NCBI RefSeq assembly: GCF_002968295.1
Contig: NZ_CP134399.1
Coordinates: forward strand, 186,001 to 250,000
DNA from: Mycobacterium sp. ITM-2016-00317
Lineage (GTDB): Bacteria; Actinomycetota; Actinomycetes; Mycobacteriales; Mycobacteriaceae
Direction of reading: 5' to 3'
DNA: 64,000 bases
This document shows, piece after piece, positions 8,319 to 19,728 of this stretch (position 1 is its first letter; every line of letters starts with the position of its first letter). The position numbers were made by a program, and so were the translations under genes. Under the pieces are notes generated by a model that was given only the letters and a program-made list of their open reading frames with translations, was not told where the DNA came from and did not search any database.

Positions 8319-8774
8319 ATGGAGTGGCTCAGCGACGACCAGCAGCGGATCTGGCGTGACTACCTGGCGGTGGTCAGCAGGCTGCACACGGCGATGCACC
8401 GTCAGCTGCAGTCGGACTGCGAACTGTCACTGTCCGACTACGACGTGCTCGTCGCGCTGTCGGAGCGCGGGCCGCTGCGCATCCACGAACTCGGCGAACT
8501 GATCGGCTGGGAACAGAGCAGGCTGTCCCACCAGCTGCGCCGGATGCGCGGCCGTGGGCTGGTGGCACGCGAAGGCGACGACGACGACCGGCGCGGGGCC
8601 AGCGTCGCGCTGACCGACGCCGGGGTAGCGGCCCTGCAGACCGCGGCGCCGGGACACGCCGAGCTGGTGCGCTCGGTGGTTTTCGACGGGCTCACCGCAA
8701 CCCAGCAGCGGGACTTCGGCGCGGCGCTGGCGGCGATCCTGGGCCGGCTGCGGACCCCCCGGCCTGCTGGTTAG
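8319..8774 (+). CDS. MarR family transcriptional regulator
   Basis: 151 residues with the winged-helix layout of MarR: IHELGELIGWEQSRLSHQLR (recognition helix, about 65-85) followed by the wing GLVAREGDDDDRRGASVALT with the DxR pattern typical of the family. N- and C-terminal helices would form the dimer. It is divergent from the pirin gene and probably controls it and itself through the palindrome at 8274-8289. The ligand is unknown. Its stop overlaps the convergent sigG by four bases. Confidence 0.88.
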   Translation: MEWLSDDQQRIWRDYLAVVSRLHTAMHRQLQSDCELSLSDYDVLVALSERGPLRIHELGELIGWEQSRLSHQLRRMRGRGLVAREGDDDDRRGASVALTDAGVAALQTAAPGHAELVRSVVFDGLTATQQRDFGAALAAILGRLRTPRPAG

Positions 8775-9781
8775 AGCCTGGCGGGCAGGCCGAACTTCGC
8801 GAACAGCCGGACGTCCATGAACGCCGAGACGTGGGCGATACCCGTCTCGCGCAGGTCCAGGACGTGCAGCTGAAACGCTTCGTGGGCACCGGTTTCCGGA
8901 TTGCGCATGTACAGCGCCGCCACCGGCTGGCCGTTGGCGGTGGTGGTCAGGAAGCGCATGTCACCGGGGTTCTCGGCGGGGCAGTGCACCTTCGACAGCG
9001 TGATGATGTCGGCCGGGCCCAGGTACCAGCCGTCGAACGGCGGCATCTCCCAGACCGCGTCGGCGGTGAGCAGCTCCACCAGCCGGTCCATGTCGTAGCT
9101 CTCGAACGCGTCGATGTACCTGTTCAGCACCGCGGCCGCTTCCGGGGACTCGGGCGGCACCGGCCGGTCGTCGCGGGCGGGCCGGATCTCCTCGAGCTGG
9201 GCGCGGGCGCGCTGCAGGAGGCTGTTGACCGCAGCGGTGGACGTGCCGACCGCCTCGCCGACCTCGGCGGCCTTCCACTGCAGCACTTCCCGCAGCAGCA
9301 ACACCGCGCGCTGCCGCGGCGGCAGGTGCTGCAGCGCCGCGACGAACGCCAGCCGGACGGCTTCGCGGGACTCGGCGATCACCGACGGGTCCGCCGGGTC
9401 CTCGTGCGGCGCGTCGGGCAGCGGCTCCAGCCAGCTGATCTCGTGGCGTTCGGTCAGCTCACCGGTCGGGTCGGACGCCGGCTGGCCCAGACCGCTCGGC
9501 AGCGGCCTGCGGTTGTTGCCGTCGAGCGCGGTCAGGCACGTGTTGGTGGCGATCCGGTACAGCCAGGTGCGCACCGAGGATTTGCCCTGGAATCCTTTGT
9601 AGGACTTCCAGGCACGCAGATAGGTTTCCTGGACCAGGTCCTCCGCGTCGTGGAGTGAACCGGTCATCCGGTAGCAGTGGGCGAGCAGTTCCCGCCGGTA
9701 GCGCTGCGCGTCGGCGAGAAAGGCGTCGGCGGCGCCCCTGCCGTCGAAGGCGTTGGAGTCGTCAAGGGCCGTGACGGTCAC
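8771..9781 (-). CDS. sigG: ECF sigma factor SigG with SnoaL-like C-terminal domain
   Basis: 336 residues from the GTG at 9781; an open frame runs further upstream, but longer starts would reach into the promoter area of the divergent lipase gene. Region 2 (DAEDLVQETYLRAW) and region 4 (LPPRQRAVLLLREV, then the helix-turn-helix GEAVGTSTAAVNSLLQRARA) are complete. The last 120 residues form an NTF2/SnoaL-like domain (YIDAFESYDMDRLVELLTAD, then WEMPPFDGWYLG), which in this sigma group replaces a classical anti-sigma factor as regulator. Position between pirin and monoacylglycerol lipase matches Rv0182c. Confidence 0.88.
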   Translation of the reverse strand: MTVTALDDSNAFDGRGAADAFLADAQRYRRELLAHCYRMTGSLHDAEDLVQETYLRAWKSYKGFQGKSSVRTWLYRIATNTCLTALDGNNRRPLPSGLGQPASDPTGELTERHEISWLEPLPDAPHEDPADPSVIAESREAVRLAFVAALQHLPPRQRAVLLLREVLQWKAAEVGEAVGTSTAAVNSLLQRARAQLEEIRPARDDRPVPPESPEAAAVLNRYIDAFESYDMDRLVELLTADAVWEMPPFDGWYLGPADIITLSKVHCPAENPGDMRFLTTTANGQPVAALYMRNPETGAHEAFQLHVLDLRETGIAHVSAFMDVRLFAKFGLPARL

Positions 9782-9875
9782 CCACAGCAGCTTACGCAGC
9801 GGCCCCGACAAGTCCAGGGTCCGCGGAAACCGGTACCTGCCGGTGTGCACAGCCGGGCATGACCCGGCCCGATAG

Positions 9876-11710
<1,835 letters not shown>

Positions 11711-11794
11711 GCCGGGCTGTGGAGCAAATCCGGTGTGGGGATGAGGAATACTGCGCGCAGTGAAACGTCGTACCGAATCCCTACCGTCGCTGCC

Positions 11795-12547
11795 ATGAGC
11801 ACAGACGAGAAGATGCTGGCCCGCATCGCGGCCCTGCTGCGGCAGGCCGAGGGCACCGACAATCCGCACGAGGCCGACGCGTTCATGGCCGCCGCCCAGC
11901 GGCTGGCGACCGCGACGTCGATCGACCTCGCCGTGGCGCGCAGCCACACCGACGGGCGCACCGCGGCCCAGACGCCCGTGCAGCGCACCATCACCATCGG
12001 GGAGCCCGGTGCCAGGGGGCTGCGCACCTATGTACAGCTGTTCGTGGTGATCGCGGCGGCCAACGACGTCAAATGCGACGTCGCGTCGAACTCGACGTTC
12101 GTGTACGCGTACGGGTTCGCCGAGGACATCGACACCACCCACGCGCTGTACACCAGCCTGGTCATGCAGATGGTGCGCGCGTCGACCGACTACATCGCCT
12201 CCGGCGCCCACAAGCCGACCCCGACGATCACCGCGCGGCTGAACTTCCAGCTCGCGTTCGGCGCACGCGTCGGGCAGCGGCTCGCCGAGGCCCGCGAACA
12301 GGCCCAGCAGGAGGCCCAGAGCGGTCCGGCAGCCATCCCCGGCACCGCGGTCGCGTTGCGCAACAAGGACCTTGAGCTCAAGGACTACTACCGCCACGCA
12401 TCGAAGGCGCGCGGTACGTGGCGGGCCACCAGTGCCACCGCGGGATACTCCTCGGCCGCCCGGCGCGCCGGTGACCGGGCGGGACGGCGGGCCCGGCTGG
12501 GCGGGGACACCGAGCTCTCCGGCGCGAGGTCAGCACTGGAACGATGA
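11795..12547 (+). CDS. DUF2786 domain protein (Rv0184-like)
   Basis: 250 residues from the ATG at 11795. The N-terminal 45 residues match DUF2786: KMLARIAALLRQAEGTDNPH followed by EADAFMAAAQRLATA. The rest is mixed alpha/beta with a basic, Ala/Arg-rich C-terminus. No enzymatic motif is visible and the family has no assigned function. It overlaps the following metallohydrolase gene by four bases, and the two are conserved neighbours in mycobacteria, which suggests joint function. Confidence 0.82.
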   Translation: MSTDEKMLARIAALLRQAEGTDNPHEADAFMAAAQRLATATSIDLAVARSHTDGRTAAQTPVQRTITIGEPGARGLRTYVQLFVVIAAANDVKCDVASNSTFVYAYGFAEDIDTTHALYTSLVMQMVRASTDYIASGAHKPTPTITARLNFQLAFGARVGQRLAEAREQAQQEAQSGPAAIPGTAVALRNKDLELKDYYRHASKARGTWRATSATAGYSSAARRAGDRAGRRARLGGDTELSGARSALER

Positions 12548-13035
12548 CCCGGGACGCGCAGCGCGCAAAGGTCTATGCCGCAGAGGGTTTCGTGCGCACG
12601 ATGTTCGACCGGGCCGCCGAGCGGGGCAATCCGGTGGTCGACTTCTTCGGCGCGCAGCTGACCCTTCCGCCGGAGGCGCGGTTCGGGACGGTCGAGGCGG
12701 TGCAGTTCTACGTCGACAGTGTGCTGGCCCATCCCGCGGTCCGGGACCGGTGGCCTGCCGTCGCGCCGCTGCGGGTGCGTGCGCGCCGAGGCGCCACCGC
12801 GGCGCACTACGAACTCGCCGGCGGCGCGGCGACCATCGCGGTGCCCGAGGGTCGCAGCACCTGGGCATTGCGGGAACTGGTTGTGCTGCACGAGATCGCC
12901 CATCACGTCTGCGACGCGGACCCGCCGCACGGCCCCGCGTTCGTCGCGGCCTTCTGCGAGCTCTGCGCGGTGGTGATGGGTCCGGAGGTCGCGCACGTGC
13001 TGCGCGTCGTGTACGCGAAGGAAGGGGTTCGCTGA
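12544..13035 (+). CDS. putative zinc metallohydrolase (TIGR04338 type, Rv0185-like)
   Basis: 163 residues. The motif VLHEIAHHVCDADPPHGPAF shows HExxH and a third His about ten residues later, the zinc site of gluzincin/metzincin-like small proteins. Substrate is unknown, and no signal peptide is visible, so the protein is probably cytoplasmic. It is translationally coupled to the DUF2786 gene. The stop lies in a perfect 12-base palindrome (CTGACCGGTCAG, 13032-13043) that also carries the stop of the convergent small gene. Confidence 0.82.
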   Translation: MTRDAQRAKVYAAEGFVRTMFDRAAERGNPVVDFFGAQLTLPPEARFGTVEAVQFYVDSVLAHPAVRDRWPAVAPLRVRARRGATAAHYELAGGAATIAVPEGRSTWALRELVVLHEIAHHVCDADPPHGPAFVAAFCELCAVVMGPEVAHVLRVVYAKEGVR

Positions 13036-13039
13036 CCGG

Positions 13040-13261
13040 TCAGGCGCTGCCCTGCAGCTTCGCGAGGAACTCGTGGCAGCGCTTGGCCCGCTCCGAGTCC
13101 TCCGACATCACCTGCTCGAAGAACGAGGCGACATCGTCAAGGCCGGCGTTTCGCGCATCGCGCACGTACTGCCCGTAGTCATGTCCGGCCTTGAGCGAGT
13201 GGTACTGGACCGAGATCAGGTCGAACGTCACATCGTCGAATCCGGTTTCACCGGTGGCCAT
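13040..13261 (-). CDS. small helical hypothetical protein
   Basis: 73 residues from the ATG at 13261, which has a strong GGAGG ribosome-binding site. The sequence is predicted mostly helical and is rich in acidic residues, His and Tyr (VQYHSLKAGHDYGQYVRDA, then DVASFFEQVMSEDSERAKRC), resembling half of a ferritin-like bundle. I do not recognise a named family. It occupies the place where M. tuberculosis has bglS and mymT, as far as I recall. Confidence 0.6.
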   Translation of the reverse strand: MATGETGFDDVTFDLISVQYHSLKAGHDYGQYVRDARNAGLDDVASFFEQVMSEDSERAKRCHEFLAKLQGSA

Positions 13262-13368
13262 GATCCCTCCTGTCGTCGAATGTTGTCCGTGGATGTGTCC
13301 GGACGTGGCGGTACTACCCCGAGGCGCGGGCCACAAACGCGGCGGCCGCGTCGCGGTACCGTGGCACC

Positions 13369-14031
13369 GTGACCGCGCCCGACTGGGGTTCTCTCGACGA
13401 CCTGTTCACCCGCGTGCTGCACAGCGAGGACGACGCGCTGCGCGCGGCCCGGGAGGCCGGTAACGCCGCGGGTATGCCGGCGATCGAGGTGTCCGCGCAG
13501 CACGCGAAACTACTGTCCCTGCTGGTGAAGATCGCCGGGGCGCGCCGCGTGCTGGAGATCGGCACGCTGGCCGGCTACAGCACCATCGCGCTGGCCCGCG
13601 CGGTCGGGCCCGAGGGCACGGTCGTGAGCCTCGAATACGAACCCGCACACGCCGAGGTGGCCCGGCGCAACCTCGAGCGCGCCGGGGTCGGCGACCGGGT
13701 CGAGATCGTGGTCGGCGCCGCGCTGGACTCGCTGCCCGCGCTGCGACAGCGCGGCGAGAACTTCGACCTGGTGTTCATCGACGCGGACAAGGAGAACAAC
13801 GTCTCCTATGTCGAGTGGGCGATCACGCTCGGCCACCCGGGCACCGTGATCGTGGTCGACAACATCGCCCGCAACGGCCGCGTGCTCGACCCGGCGCCCG
13901 ACGACCGCCAGGCCCAGGCGATCCGGGACATGTTCGGCATGATGGCCGCCGATCCGCGACTGGACACCGCGGCGATCCAGACCGTGGGCACCAAGGGTTG
14001 GGACGGCTTCGCCGTCGCGGTCGTCGACTAG
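13369..14031 (+). CDS. class I SAM-dependent O-methyltransferase (Rv0187-like)
   Basis: 220 residues from a GTG. The SAM-binding motif is VLEIGTLAGYSTIALARA, followed by the acidic residue in VVSLEYEP and the metal-binding motif LVFIDADKENNVSYVEWA, with IVVDNIARNG further on. This is the catechol/caffeoyl-CoA O-methyltransferase family (Methyltransf_3), which needs a divalent metal. The natural substrate in mycobacteria is not known. It is divergent from the small helical gene. Confidence 0.88.
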   Translation: MTAPDWGSLDDLFTRVLHSEDDALRAAREAGNAAGMPAIEVSAQHAKLLSLLVKIAGARRVLEIGTLAGYSTIALARAVGPEGTVVSLEYEPAHAEVARRNLERAGVGDRVEIVVGAALDSLPALRQRGENFDLVFIDADKENNVSYVEWAITLGHPGTVIVVDNIARNGRVLDPAPDDRQAQAIRDMFGMMAADPRLDTAAIQTVGTKGWDGFAVAVVD

Positions 14032-14087
14032 TCTCCGGGCGGTTCGCCAGAGGTTCCGGCAGTGACACGTTCGGGTATGCCTGCCGA

Positions 14088-14477
14088 ATGTGGACCGTGA
14101 GCAGGGACATCGACGCCTCCGCGGATGCGGCCTGGCATGTACTGGCCGATCTCGAGGCGTGGCCGAAGTGGGGACCGACCGTGTCCGGCGCCGAACTCGA
14201 CGGGTCCGGGTTCGAGCTGGGCGCGACGGGCCGGGTGTGGACGCCGCTCGGGGTGCCGCTGCCGTTCGTGATCTCCGAACTCGACCAGGGGCGCTCGTGG
14301 GGCTGGCGGGTCGCCGGGGTGCCCGCCACCCGGCACGGTGTGGAACCACGTGACAACGGCTGCCGCGTGTGGATGAGCGCCCCGGTGTGGGCCCCGGGCT
14401 ATCTGCCGGTGCTGGCGATCGCGCTGCGCCGCATCGAAGAGCTGTGCGCGCGCGAGCAGGAGCTCAGGAGTCCGTGA
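14088..14477 (+). CDS. SRPBCC family protein
   Basis: 129 residues from the ATG at 14088. The N-terminus VSRDIDASADAAWHVLADLE and the following WPKWGPTV are typical of polyketide-cyclase/START proteins, which bind hydrophobic ligands in a beta-sheet cavity. No catalytic residue can be assigned. Its 3' end overlaps the convergent Lrp gene by 14 bases. It marks the left border of the extra catabolic cluster. Confidence 0.75.
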   Translation: MWTVSRDIDASADAAWHVLADLEAWPKWGPTVSGAELDGSGFELGATGRVWTPLGVPLPFVISELDQGRSWGWRVAGVPATRHGVEPRDNGCRVWMSAPVWAPGYLPVLAIALRRIEELCAREQELRSP

Positions 14478-15363
14478 CCGTGTCCAGCCCCGACGCATAG
14501 CTCTCCTTCACCACGTCGAGGTGCGTCCAGCTCTCCAGCGTCCGGACGCCCGGCAGGCCGCGCACCGTGTCCATCAGCTCCACCAGCTGCGCGGCAGCGA
14601 ACGCCCGGACCGTGACCAGCACGTCGAAGCGCCCGAGCGTGCGCGCCACGAAGATCACCGCGGGCATGTCCGTCAGCGCCGCGACCACGTCCTGCGCTCC
14701 GCCGGTGAGCCGGATGCCGAAACCCATGGCGCTCTGCCGGTCCTGGCCGGAGTGCCGGACCACCGCGCCGATCCGGACCACCCGGGCGGCGAGGAGCCGC
14801 ACCACCCGCCTGCGCGCGCCGGCCGCCGACAATCCGACCCCGGCTGCCAGCTCGACGTAGGAGGCGCGGCCGTCCTGCTGCAGCGCGGCCAGCAGTGCCC
14901 GGTCGGTGTCGTCGAGCTCGGTGCGGACGTCTCCGACGGGGCCGATGACGTCGCGCATCACCTCGACGTAGGTCAGGGTGTCGACCGCGGACACCCCCGG
15001 CAGCTCGCGGAACTCGGCGACCGCGCGGTCGATGTCGCGTGCCGACGCCGCACGCACCTCCGCGACCAGTCCGTGCGGACCGCTGGTCAGCGACAGGAAC
15101 GGCACGTCGGCGCGGCGGGCCAGCGCGGCGGCCACCGGCGCCGCGGGACCGTGTAGGACGACGCTGACGTGGGCCAGCGCGCCGCGCCCCAGCACCGCGG
15201 GGTGCACGGCGCCGCGGATCACCACCTGGCCGCTGCCGGTGAGCCGCTGCACCCGGGCCGCCGCCGCCGACCGGGACAGACCCACCCGGGCGGCGATCTC
15301 GCGGTGGGTCAACCGCCCGTCGACCTCCAACAGTTCGACGATCGCCTCGTCGACCTCGTCCAT
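14464..15363 (-). CDS. tandem-duplicated Lrp/AsnC transcriptional regulator
   Basis: 299 residues from the ATG at 15363, twice the length of normal Lrp proteins. Two complete halves are visible. Each has a helix-turn-helix (about 10-40: LTHREIAARVGLSRSAAAAR; about 150-185: ASYVELAAGVGLSAAGARRR) and a following RAM-like ligand domain. One chain may therefore mimic an Lrp dimer. It is divergent from the permease-ureohydrolase-TPP operon and is the obvious candidate to regulate it in response to an amino acid or guanidino compound. Confidence 0.85.
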   Translation of the reverse strand: MDEVDEAIVELLEVDGRLTHREIAARVGLSRSAAAARVQRLTGSGQVVIRGAVHPAVLGRGALAHVSVVLHGPAAPVAAALARRADVPFLSLTSGPHGLVAEVRAASARDIDRAVAEFRELPGVSAVDTLTYVEVMRDVIGPVGDVRTELDDTDRALLAALQQDGRASYVELAAGVGLSAAGARRRVVRLLAARVVRIGAVVRHSGQDRQSAMGFGIRLTGGAQDVVAALTDMPAVIFVARTLGRFDVLVTVRAFAAAQLVELMDTVRGLPGVRTLESWTHLDVVKESYASGLDTVTDS

Positions 15364-15411
15364 CCGGTCACCACTCCCTGTCTGTGAATCCGCACAAGAT
15401 CTTTCAGTGCG

Positions 15412-15475
15412 GTGCCACCGGCACATCAATCACTGAACACTGTTCTGGGCACGCTATCCGACCGGATCTCCGGTC
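15412..15475. promoter_or_regulatory. inverted repeats in the Lrp-permease intergenic region
   Basis: The 225-base divergent region holds two short perfect inverted repeats: GTGCC-ACC-GGCAC (15412-15424) and GACCGG-ATCT-CCGGTC (15460-15475). They lie 48-64 bases and about 97-112 bases upstream of the Lrp start. Either could be part of Lrp operators, but the family tolerates weak sites, so this is only suggestive. Confidence 0.25.
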
Positions 15476-15588
15476 AGACGCGACACATCATGATTGGCAA
15501 CACGGCCGTAACGAACGAATCGCTTGCGGGCTCTGACCTGCGGCTCTACCGTGAGCCGCACCACACCGCCCCCTGCGGAAGGACCGCC

Positions 15589-17175
15589 ATGGCTGCCGAC
15601 ACGCCCGCCCTTGCGCCACCACCGAAGGCCACCCAGGTCGAGACCCACGGCGTCGAGCCGATCCCGGCGGCCGAGCGGACCGCGGGTCCACTGGATCTGT
15701 TCCGGCTCACGTTCGGCGGCGCCAACACCATCGCCACCGTCGTGCTGGGCAGCTTCCCGATCATCTTCGGGTTGTCGTTCCGCGACGCGCTGTTCGCGAC
15801 GCTGCTCGGAGTGGTGCTGGGCGCGGCGATCCTGGCGCCGATGGCGCTGTTCGGTCCGCGCAACGGCACCAACAACGCGGTCTCGTCGTCGGCGCATCTG
15901 GGCGTCCACGGCCGGGTCATCGGATCGTTCCTGTCGCTGCTCACCGCCGTCGCGTTCTTCTCGATCTCGGTGTGGACCTCGGGGGACGTGTTGGTCGGCG
16001 GTGCGAGCCGGGCGTTCGGCGGAGCCCCGGACGCCGCACCGAACAATGTCGCGGTCGGCTTCGCCTACGGCATCTTCGCGCTGCTGGTCCTGGTGGTCTG
16101 CATCTACGGCTTCCGATTCATGTTGCTGGTCAACAAGATCGCCGTGGTGGCCGCCACCGCGCTGTTCCTGCTCGGCATCGTCGCGTTCGGCGGCACGTTC
16201 GATCCCGGCTACCCCGGGATCTACGGCCCCGGCGCCGACGCCGCGACCAACGCACTGTACTGGCCGTCCTTCGTCGGCGCCGCGCTGATCGTGATGTCCA
16301 ACCCTGTGAGTTTCGGTGCGTTCCTAGGGGATTGGTCCCGCTACATCCCCCGCGACACCGCGCCGTGGAAGCCGATGGCCGCGGCGTTCTGCGCGCAACT
16401 CGCCACACTGGTGCCGTTCCTGTTCGGTCTGGTGACCGCCGCCGTCGTCGCGACCAACGCGCCGCAGTTCATCGACGAGGGCAACTACGTCGGCGGCCTG
16501 CTCGCGGTCTCGCCGGGGTGGTACTTCGTGCCGGTCTGCCTGATCGCGCTGATCGGCGGCATGTCGACCGGCACGACGGCGCTCTACGGCACCGGGCTCG
16601 ACTTCTCCAGTGTGTTCCCGCGGTTCAGCCGCGTGCAGGCCACCGTGTTCATCGGCGTCCTGGCGATCGGGTTCATCTTCGTCGGGCGGTTCGCGTTCAA
16701 CGTGGTGCAGAGCATCTCCACGTTCGCGGTGCTGATCGTGACGTGCACGGCGCCGTGGATGGTCGTGATGATGATCGGTTGGGTGGTGCGCCGCGGCTGG
16801 TACGACTCCGACTCACTGCAGGTGTTCAACCGCAGACAGCGCGGCGGTCGCTACTGGTTCCGGCACGGCTGGAACTGGCGCGGCCTCACCGCGTGGCTGG
16901 TCTCGGCCGGTCTGTCGCTGTGCTTCGTCAACCTGCCCGGGCAGTTCGTCGGCCCGCTCGGCGATCTGGCCTCGGGCATCGACCTGTCCATCCCGGTCGG
17001 CCTCGGTGTCGCCGCGGTGCTGTACCCGCTGCTGCTGCTCGCGTTCCCCGAGCCCGCCGACGCGTTCGGTCCGGCGGGTCCGCGATTCGTCCGGGCCAGC
17101 GCGCCGGCGGGCATCCCCATCACGTCAGAAGACGAACCCGAAAACCCGTTAGTGACAGAGGAAGTGACCGCATGA
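15589..17175 (+). CDS. NCS1-type purine/cytosine permease family transporter
   Basis: 528 residues from the ATG at 15589, preceded by GGAAGGA. About twelve hydrophobic helices are visible. The early segment [17 protein letters not shown] and the later [10 protein letters not shown] are characteristic of nucleobase:cation symporter-1 proteins, which import purines, cytosine, allantoin, hydantoins or thiamine. Here the downstream ureohydrolase suggests a guanidino or related nitrogen compound as cargo. It overlaps the next gene by four bases (ATGA). Confidence 0.85.
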   Translation: MAADTPALAPPPKATQVETHGVEPIPAAERTAGPLDLFRLTFGGANTIATVVLGSFPIIFGLSFRDALFATLLGVVLGAAILAPMALFGPRNGTNNAVSSSAHLGVHGRVIGSFLSLLTAVAFFSISVWTSGDVLVGGASRAFGGAPDAAPNNVAVGFAYGIFALLVLVVCIYGFRFMLLVNKIAVVAATALFLLGIVAFGGTFDPGYPGIYGPGADAATNALYWPSFVGAALIVMSNPVSFGAFLGDWSRYIPRDTAPWKPMAAAFCAQLATLVPFLFGLVTAAVVATNAPQFIDEGNYVGGLLAVSPGWYFVPVCLIALIGGMSTGTTALYGTGLDFSSVFPRFSRVQATVFIGVLAIGFIFVGRFAFNVVQSISTFAVLIVTCTAPWMVVMMIGWVVRRGWYDSDSLQVFNRRQRGGRYWFRHGWNWRGLTAWLVSAGLSLCFVNLPGQFVGPLGDLASGIDLSIPVGLGVAAVLYPLLLLAFPEPADAFGPAGPRFVRASAPAGIPITSEDEPENPLVTEEVTA

Positions 17176-18119
17176 CCACGCCCGTTGGCCCGATCGACGC
17201 GTCGAAGACGCCGCGTTTCGCCGGACCGGCCTCGTTCGCCCGCCTGCCCCGGCTCGACCAGGTGCCCCGCGCCGACATCGCCGTCGTCGGCGTGCCGTTC
17301 GACTCGGGGGTGTCCTACCGGCCCGGCGCGCGGTTCGGCCCCGCACACGTGCGGGAGTCCTCCCGGCTGCTGCGCCCGTACCACCCCGCCCTGGACGTGT
17401 CGCCGTTCGAGCTTGCCCAGGTGGTCGACGCCGGTGACATCTCGGTGAACCCGTTCGACATCCACGAGGCCATCGAGACGATCGAGGCGGCCGCCGTCGA
17501 CCTCACCCGCGACGGCACGTCGCTGGTGACCATCGGCGGCGACCACACGATCGCACTGCCGCTGCTGCGCGCCGCCCACGCCAAGCACGGACCGGTCGCG
17601 CTGGTGCACTTCGACGCGCACCTGGACACCTGGGACACGTACTTCGGCGCCGAGTACACCCACGGCACCCCGTTCCGCCGCGCCGTCGAGGAGGGCATCC
17701 TCGACACCGAGGCGCTCTCGCACGTCGGCACCCGCGGCCCGCTCTACGGCAAGAAGGATCTGGAGGACGACCGCCGCTTCGGGTTCGGCATCGTCACCTC
17801 GTCGGACGTGTACTACCAGGGCGTGCGCGAGGTCGTCGACAAACTGCGGGACCGCGTCGGGAACCGGCCGGTGTACCTGTCCATCGATATCGACGTGCTC
17901 GACCCGGCGCACGCGCCGGGGACCGGCACGCCCGAGGCCGGCGGCATCTCCAGCCGGGAACTGCTGGAGATCCTGCGCGGGTTCCACGGGCTGAACCTGA
18001 TCGGGGCCGACGTCGTGGAGGTCGCGCCCGCCTACGACCACGCGCAGATGACCGGGGTCGCGGCCTCACATGTCGCCTACGACCTGGTGTCCCTGCTGGC
18101 GATGCGCCACTTGTCATGA
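17172..18119 (+). CDS. agmatinase/guanidinobutyrase-type ureohydrolase
   Basis: 315 residues. The binuclear manganese site of the ureohydrolase family is complete: [11 protein letters not shown] (His), [11 protein letters not shown] (Asp, His, Asp) and [11 protein letters not shown] (two Asp), followed by GTGTPEAGG. The family removes urea from agmatine, guanidinobutyrate, guanidinopropionate or related compounds, and the subtype cannot be told from motifs alone. Four-base overlaps on both sides couple it to the permease and the TPP enzyme. With a 2-oxoacid-decarboxylase-like neighbour, guanidinobutyrate is a reasonable guess. Confidence 0.88.
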   Translation: MTTPVGPIDASKTPRFAGPASFARLPRLDQVPRADIAVVGVPFDSGVSYRPGARFGPAHVRESSRLLRPYHPALDVSPFELAQVVDAGDISVNPFDIHEAIETIEAAAVDLTRDGTSLVTIGGDHTIALPLLRAAHAKHGPVALVHFDAHLDTWDTYFGAEYTHGTPFRRAVEEGILDTEALSHVGTRGPLYGKKDLEDDRRFGFGIVTSSDVYYQGVREVVDKLRDRVGNRPVYLSIDIDVLDPAHAPGTGTPEAGGISSRELLEILRGFHGLNLIGADVVEVAPAYDHAQMTGVAASHVAYDLVSLLAMRHLS

Positions 18120-19714
18120 GCCGCAACGGGGGTGACGTCGTCGTCGAAACACTTGGCGTGTTGGGTGTTTCGCACGTGTTCGGTATCCCCGGGCAGAACG
18201 CGCTGGCGCTGTTCGACGCGATCCGGCGCAGCGACCTGACGTTCGTCAGCTCGCGGATCGAGAACAATTCGGCGTTCGGCGCCGACGGGTACGCCAGGGC
18301 CACCGGTGAGGTCGGGGTGCTGTTCCTGTCCACCGGGCCGGGAGCGTTGACCGCGCTCGGCGCGTTGCAGGAGGCCTACGCGACCGGCGTACCGCTGCTG
18401 GTGATCGTCAGCCAGGTGCCGCGGGCCGGGATCGGGCTGCGCCGCGGCATGTTGCACCAACTCGACGACCAGCAACGCAGCGCCGTGAACGTCACGAAAA
18501 GCACTGCGCTGGCCCGGTGTAGCTCACAGATCCCGTCGCTGCTGGCCGACGCCTGGTCGCTGGCGCAGTCCGCGCCGGCCGGGCCGGTGTGGGTGGAGAT
18601 CCCGCAGGACGTGCTGCAGGAGCCCGTCGACGTGCCGCCGGTGACGTCCGTGGCGACCGCGGTGACCCACCGGCCGCCCCGTGCCGAACTGGTCAGCGCA
18701 GCGGCGGCGCTGCTGGACTCCGCCGAGCGGCCGGTGATCCTGGCCGGCGGAGGGGTGCGGCGCTCGGCCGGCGGGCCCGCCGCGCTGGTGGCCCTCGCGG
18801 AATGCCTTGACGCGCCGGTGGTCTCGACGGTCGGCGGGAAGGGTGCGATCCCGTTCGCGCACCCGCTGTCGGCGGCGTCGTGGATCGAGGACCGCCACAC
18901 CACCGCACTGCTCGAAGACGCCGACGTGCTGCTCGCGGTCGGCACCGCGATGGGCGAGGTCACCTCCAACTACTTCACGCTCGCCCCGAAGGGCCGCGTG
19001 ATCCACATCGACGCCGAGGCCCGGGTGCTGGAGGCCAACCATCCCGCGCTGGGCATCCACGCCGACGCCGCGACGGCACTGACAGCGCTGGCCGGTCAGG
19101 TCACGCCGCGCACCGGAGACGGCGCCGCGGTCGCGTCCGCGCTGCGCGCCGCGGTGCAGGGCCGGTTGGCCGGCCAGGACGTCGCGGTGGAGCTGACGCT
19201 GATGGCCGACCTGCGGGCCACGGTTCCCGCTGCCGCACAGACCTTCTGGGACATGACGATCGCGGGGTACTGGGCCTGGTCGGCCTGGGATCCCCGGGAC
19301 GGCGAGTTCCACTCGGCCCAGGGCGCAGGCGGGCTGGGCTTCGCGTTCCCGGCCGCCGTCGCCGCCGCGATCGGCACCGGGCAGCGCACGTTCGCGGTGA
19401 CCGGCGACGGCGGCGCGATGTACGGCATCGCCGAACTGGCCACCGCCCGCCAGCACGACGCCGACGTCACGTGGCTGATCGTCGACGACGGCGGCTACGG
19501 GATCCTGCGCGAATACATGACCGACACATTCGGTCAGGCCACCGCCACGGAGTTGGCCCGCCCCGACTTCGTCGCGCTGGCAGAGAGTTTCGGGGTGCCC
19601 GCACGACGGGTGTCACCGGAGGGAGTCGGTGAAGCAATCGCCGACACGTTCACGACCCGCGGACCCGCGGTCGTCGTGCTACCCGCAGTGCTGCGGATGT
19701 TCGCACCCACCTGA
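18116..19714 (+). CDS. thiamine-pyrophosphate-dependent enzyme (acetolactate synthase/2-ketoarginine decarboxylase-like)
   Basis: 532 residues with the three-domain TPP enzyme layout. The catalytic glutamate is Glu49 in [15 protein letters not shown]. The TPP/Mg motif starts [12 protein letters not shown] at 430, but where most relatives have Asn-Asn the sequence is VDDGGYG (Asp457-Asp458). Full length and domain order argue for activity. It lies between a ureohydrolase and a symporter, which recalls AruI (2-ketoarginine decarboxylase) of the arginine transaminase pathway; that assignment is inference. Confidence 0.8.
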   Translation: MSRNGGDVVVETLGVLGVSHVFGIPGQNALALFDAIRRSDLTFVSSRIENNSAFGADGYARATGEVGVLFLSTGPGALTALGALQEAYATGVPLLVIVSQVPRAGIGLRRGMLHQLDDQQRSAVNVTKSTALARCSSQIPSLLADAWSLAQSAPAGPVWVEIPQDVLQEPVDVPPVTSVATAVTHRPPRAELVSAAAALLDSAERPVILAGGGVRRSAGGPAALVALAECLDAPVVSTVGGKGAIPFAHPLSAASWIEDRHTTALLEDADVLLAVGTAMGEVTSNYFTLAPKGRVIHIDAEARVLEANHPALGIHADAATALTALAGQVTPRTGDGAAVASALRAAVQGRLAGQDVAVELTLMADLRATVPAAAQTFWDMTIAGYWAWSAWDPRDGEFHSAQGAGGLGFAFPAAVAAAIGTGQRTFAVTGDGGAMYGIAELATARQHDADVTWLIVDDGGYGILREYMTDTFGQATATELARPDFVALAESFGVPARRVSPEGVGEAIADTFTTRGPAVVVLPAVLRMFAPT

Positions 19715-19728
19715 CAGGGGGAGCCACC

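Noticed and set aside
13032..13043. CTGACCGGTCAG palindrome as a terminator
   Set aside because: It is simply formed by two convergent stop codons with a GC core; as RNA the stem is too short.
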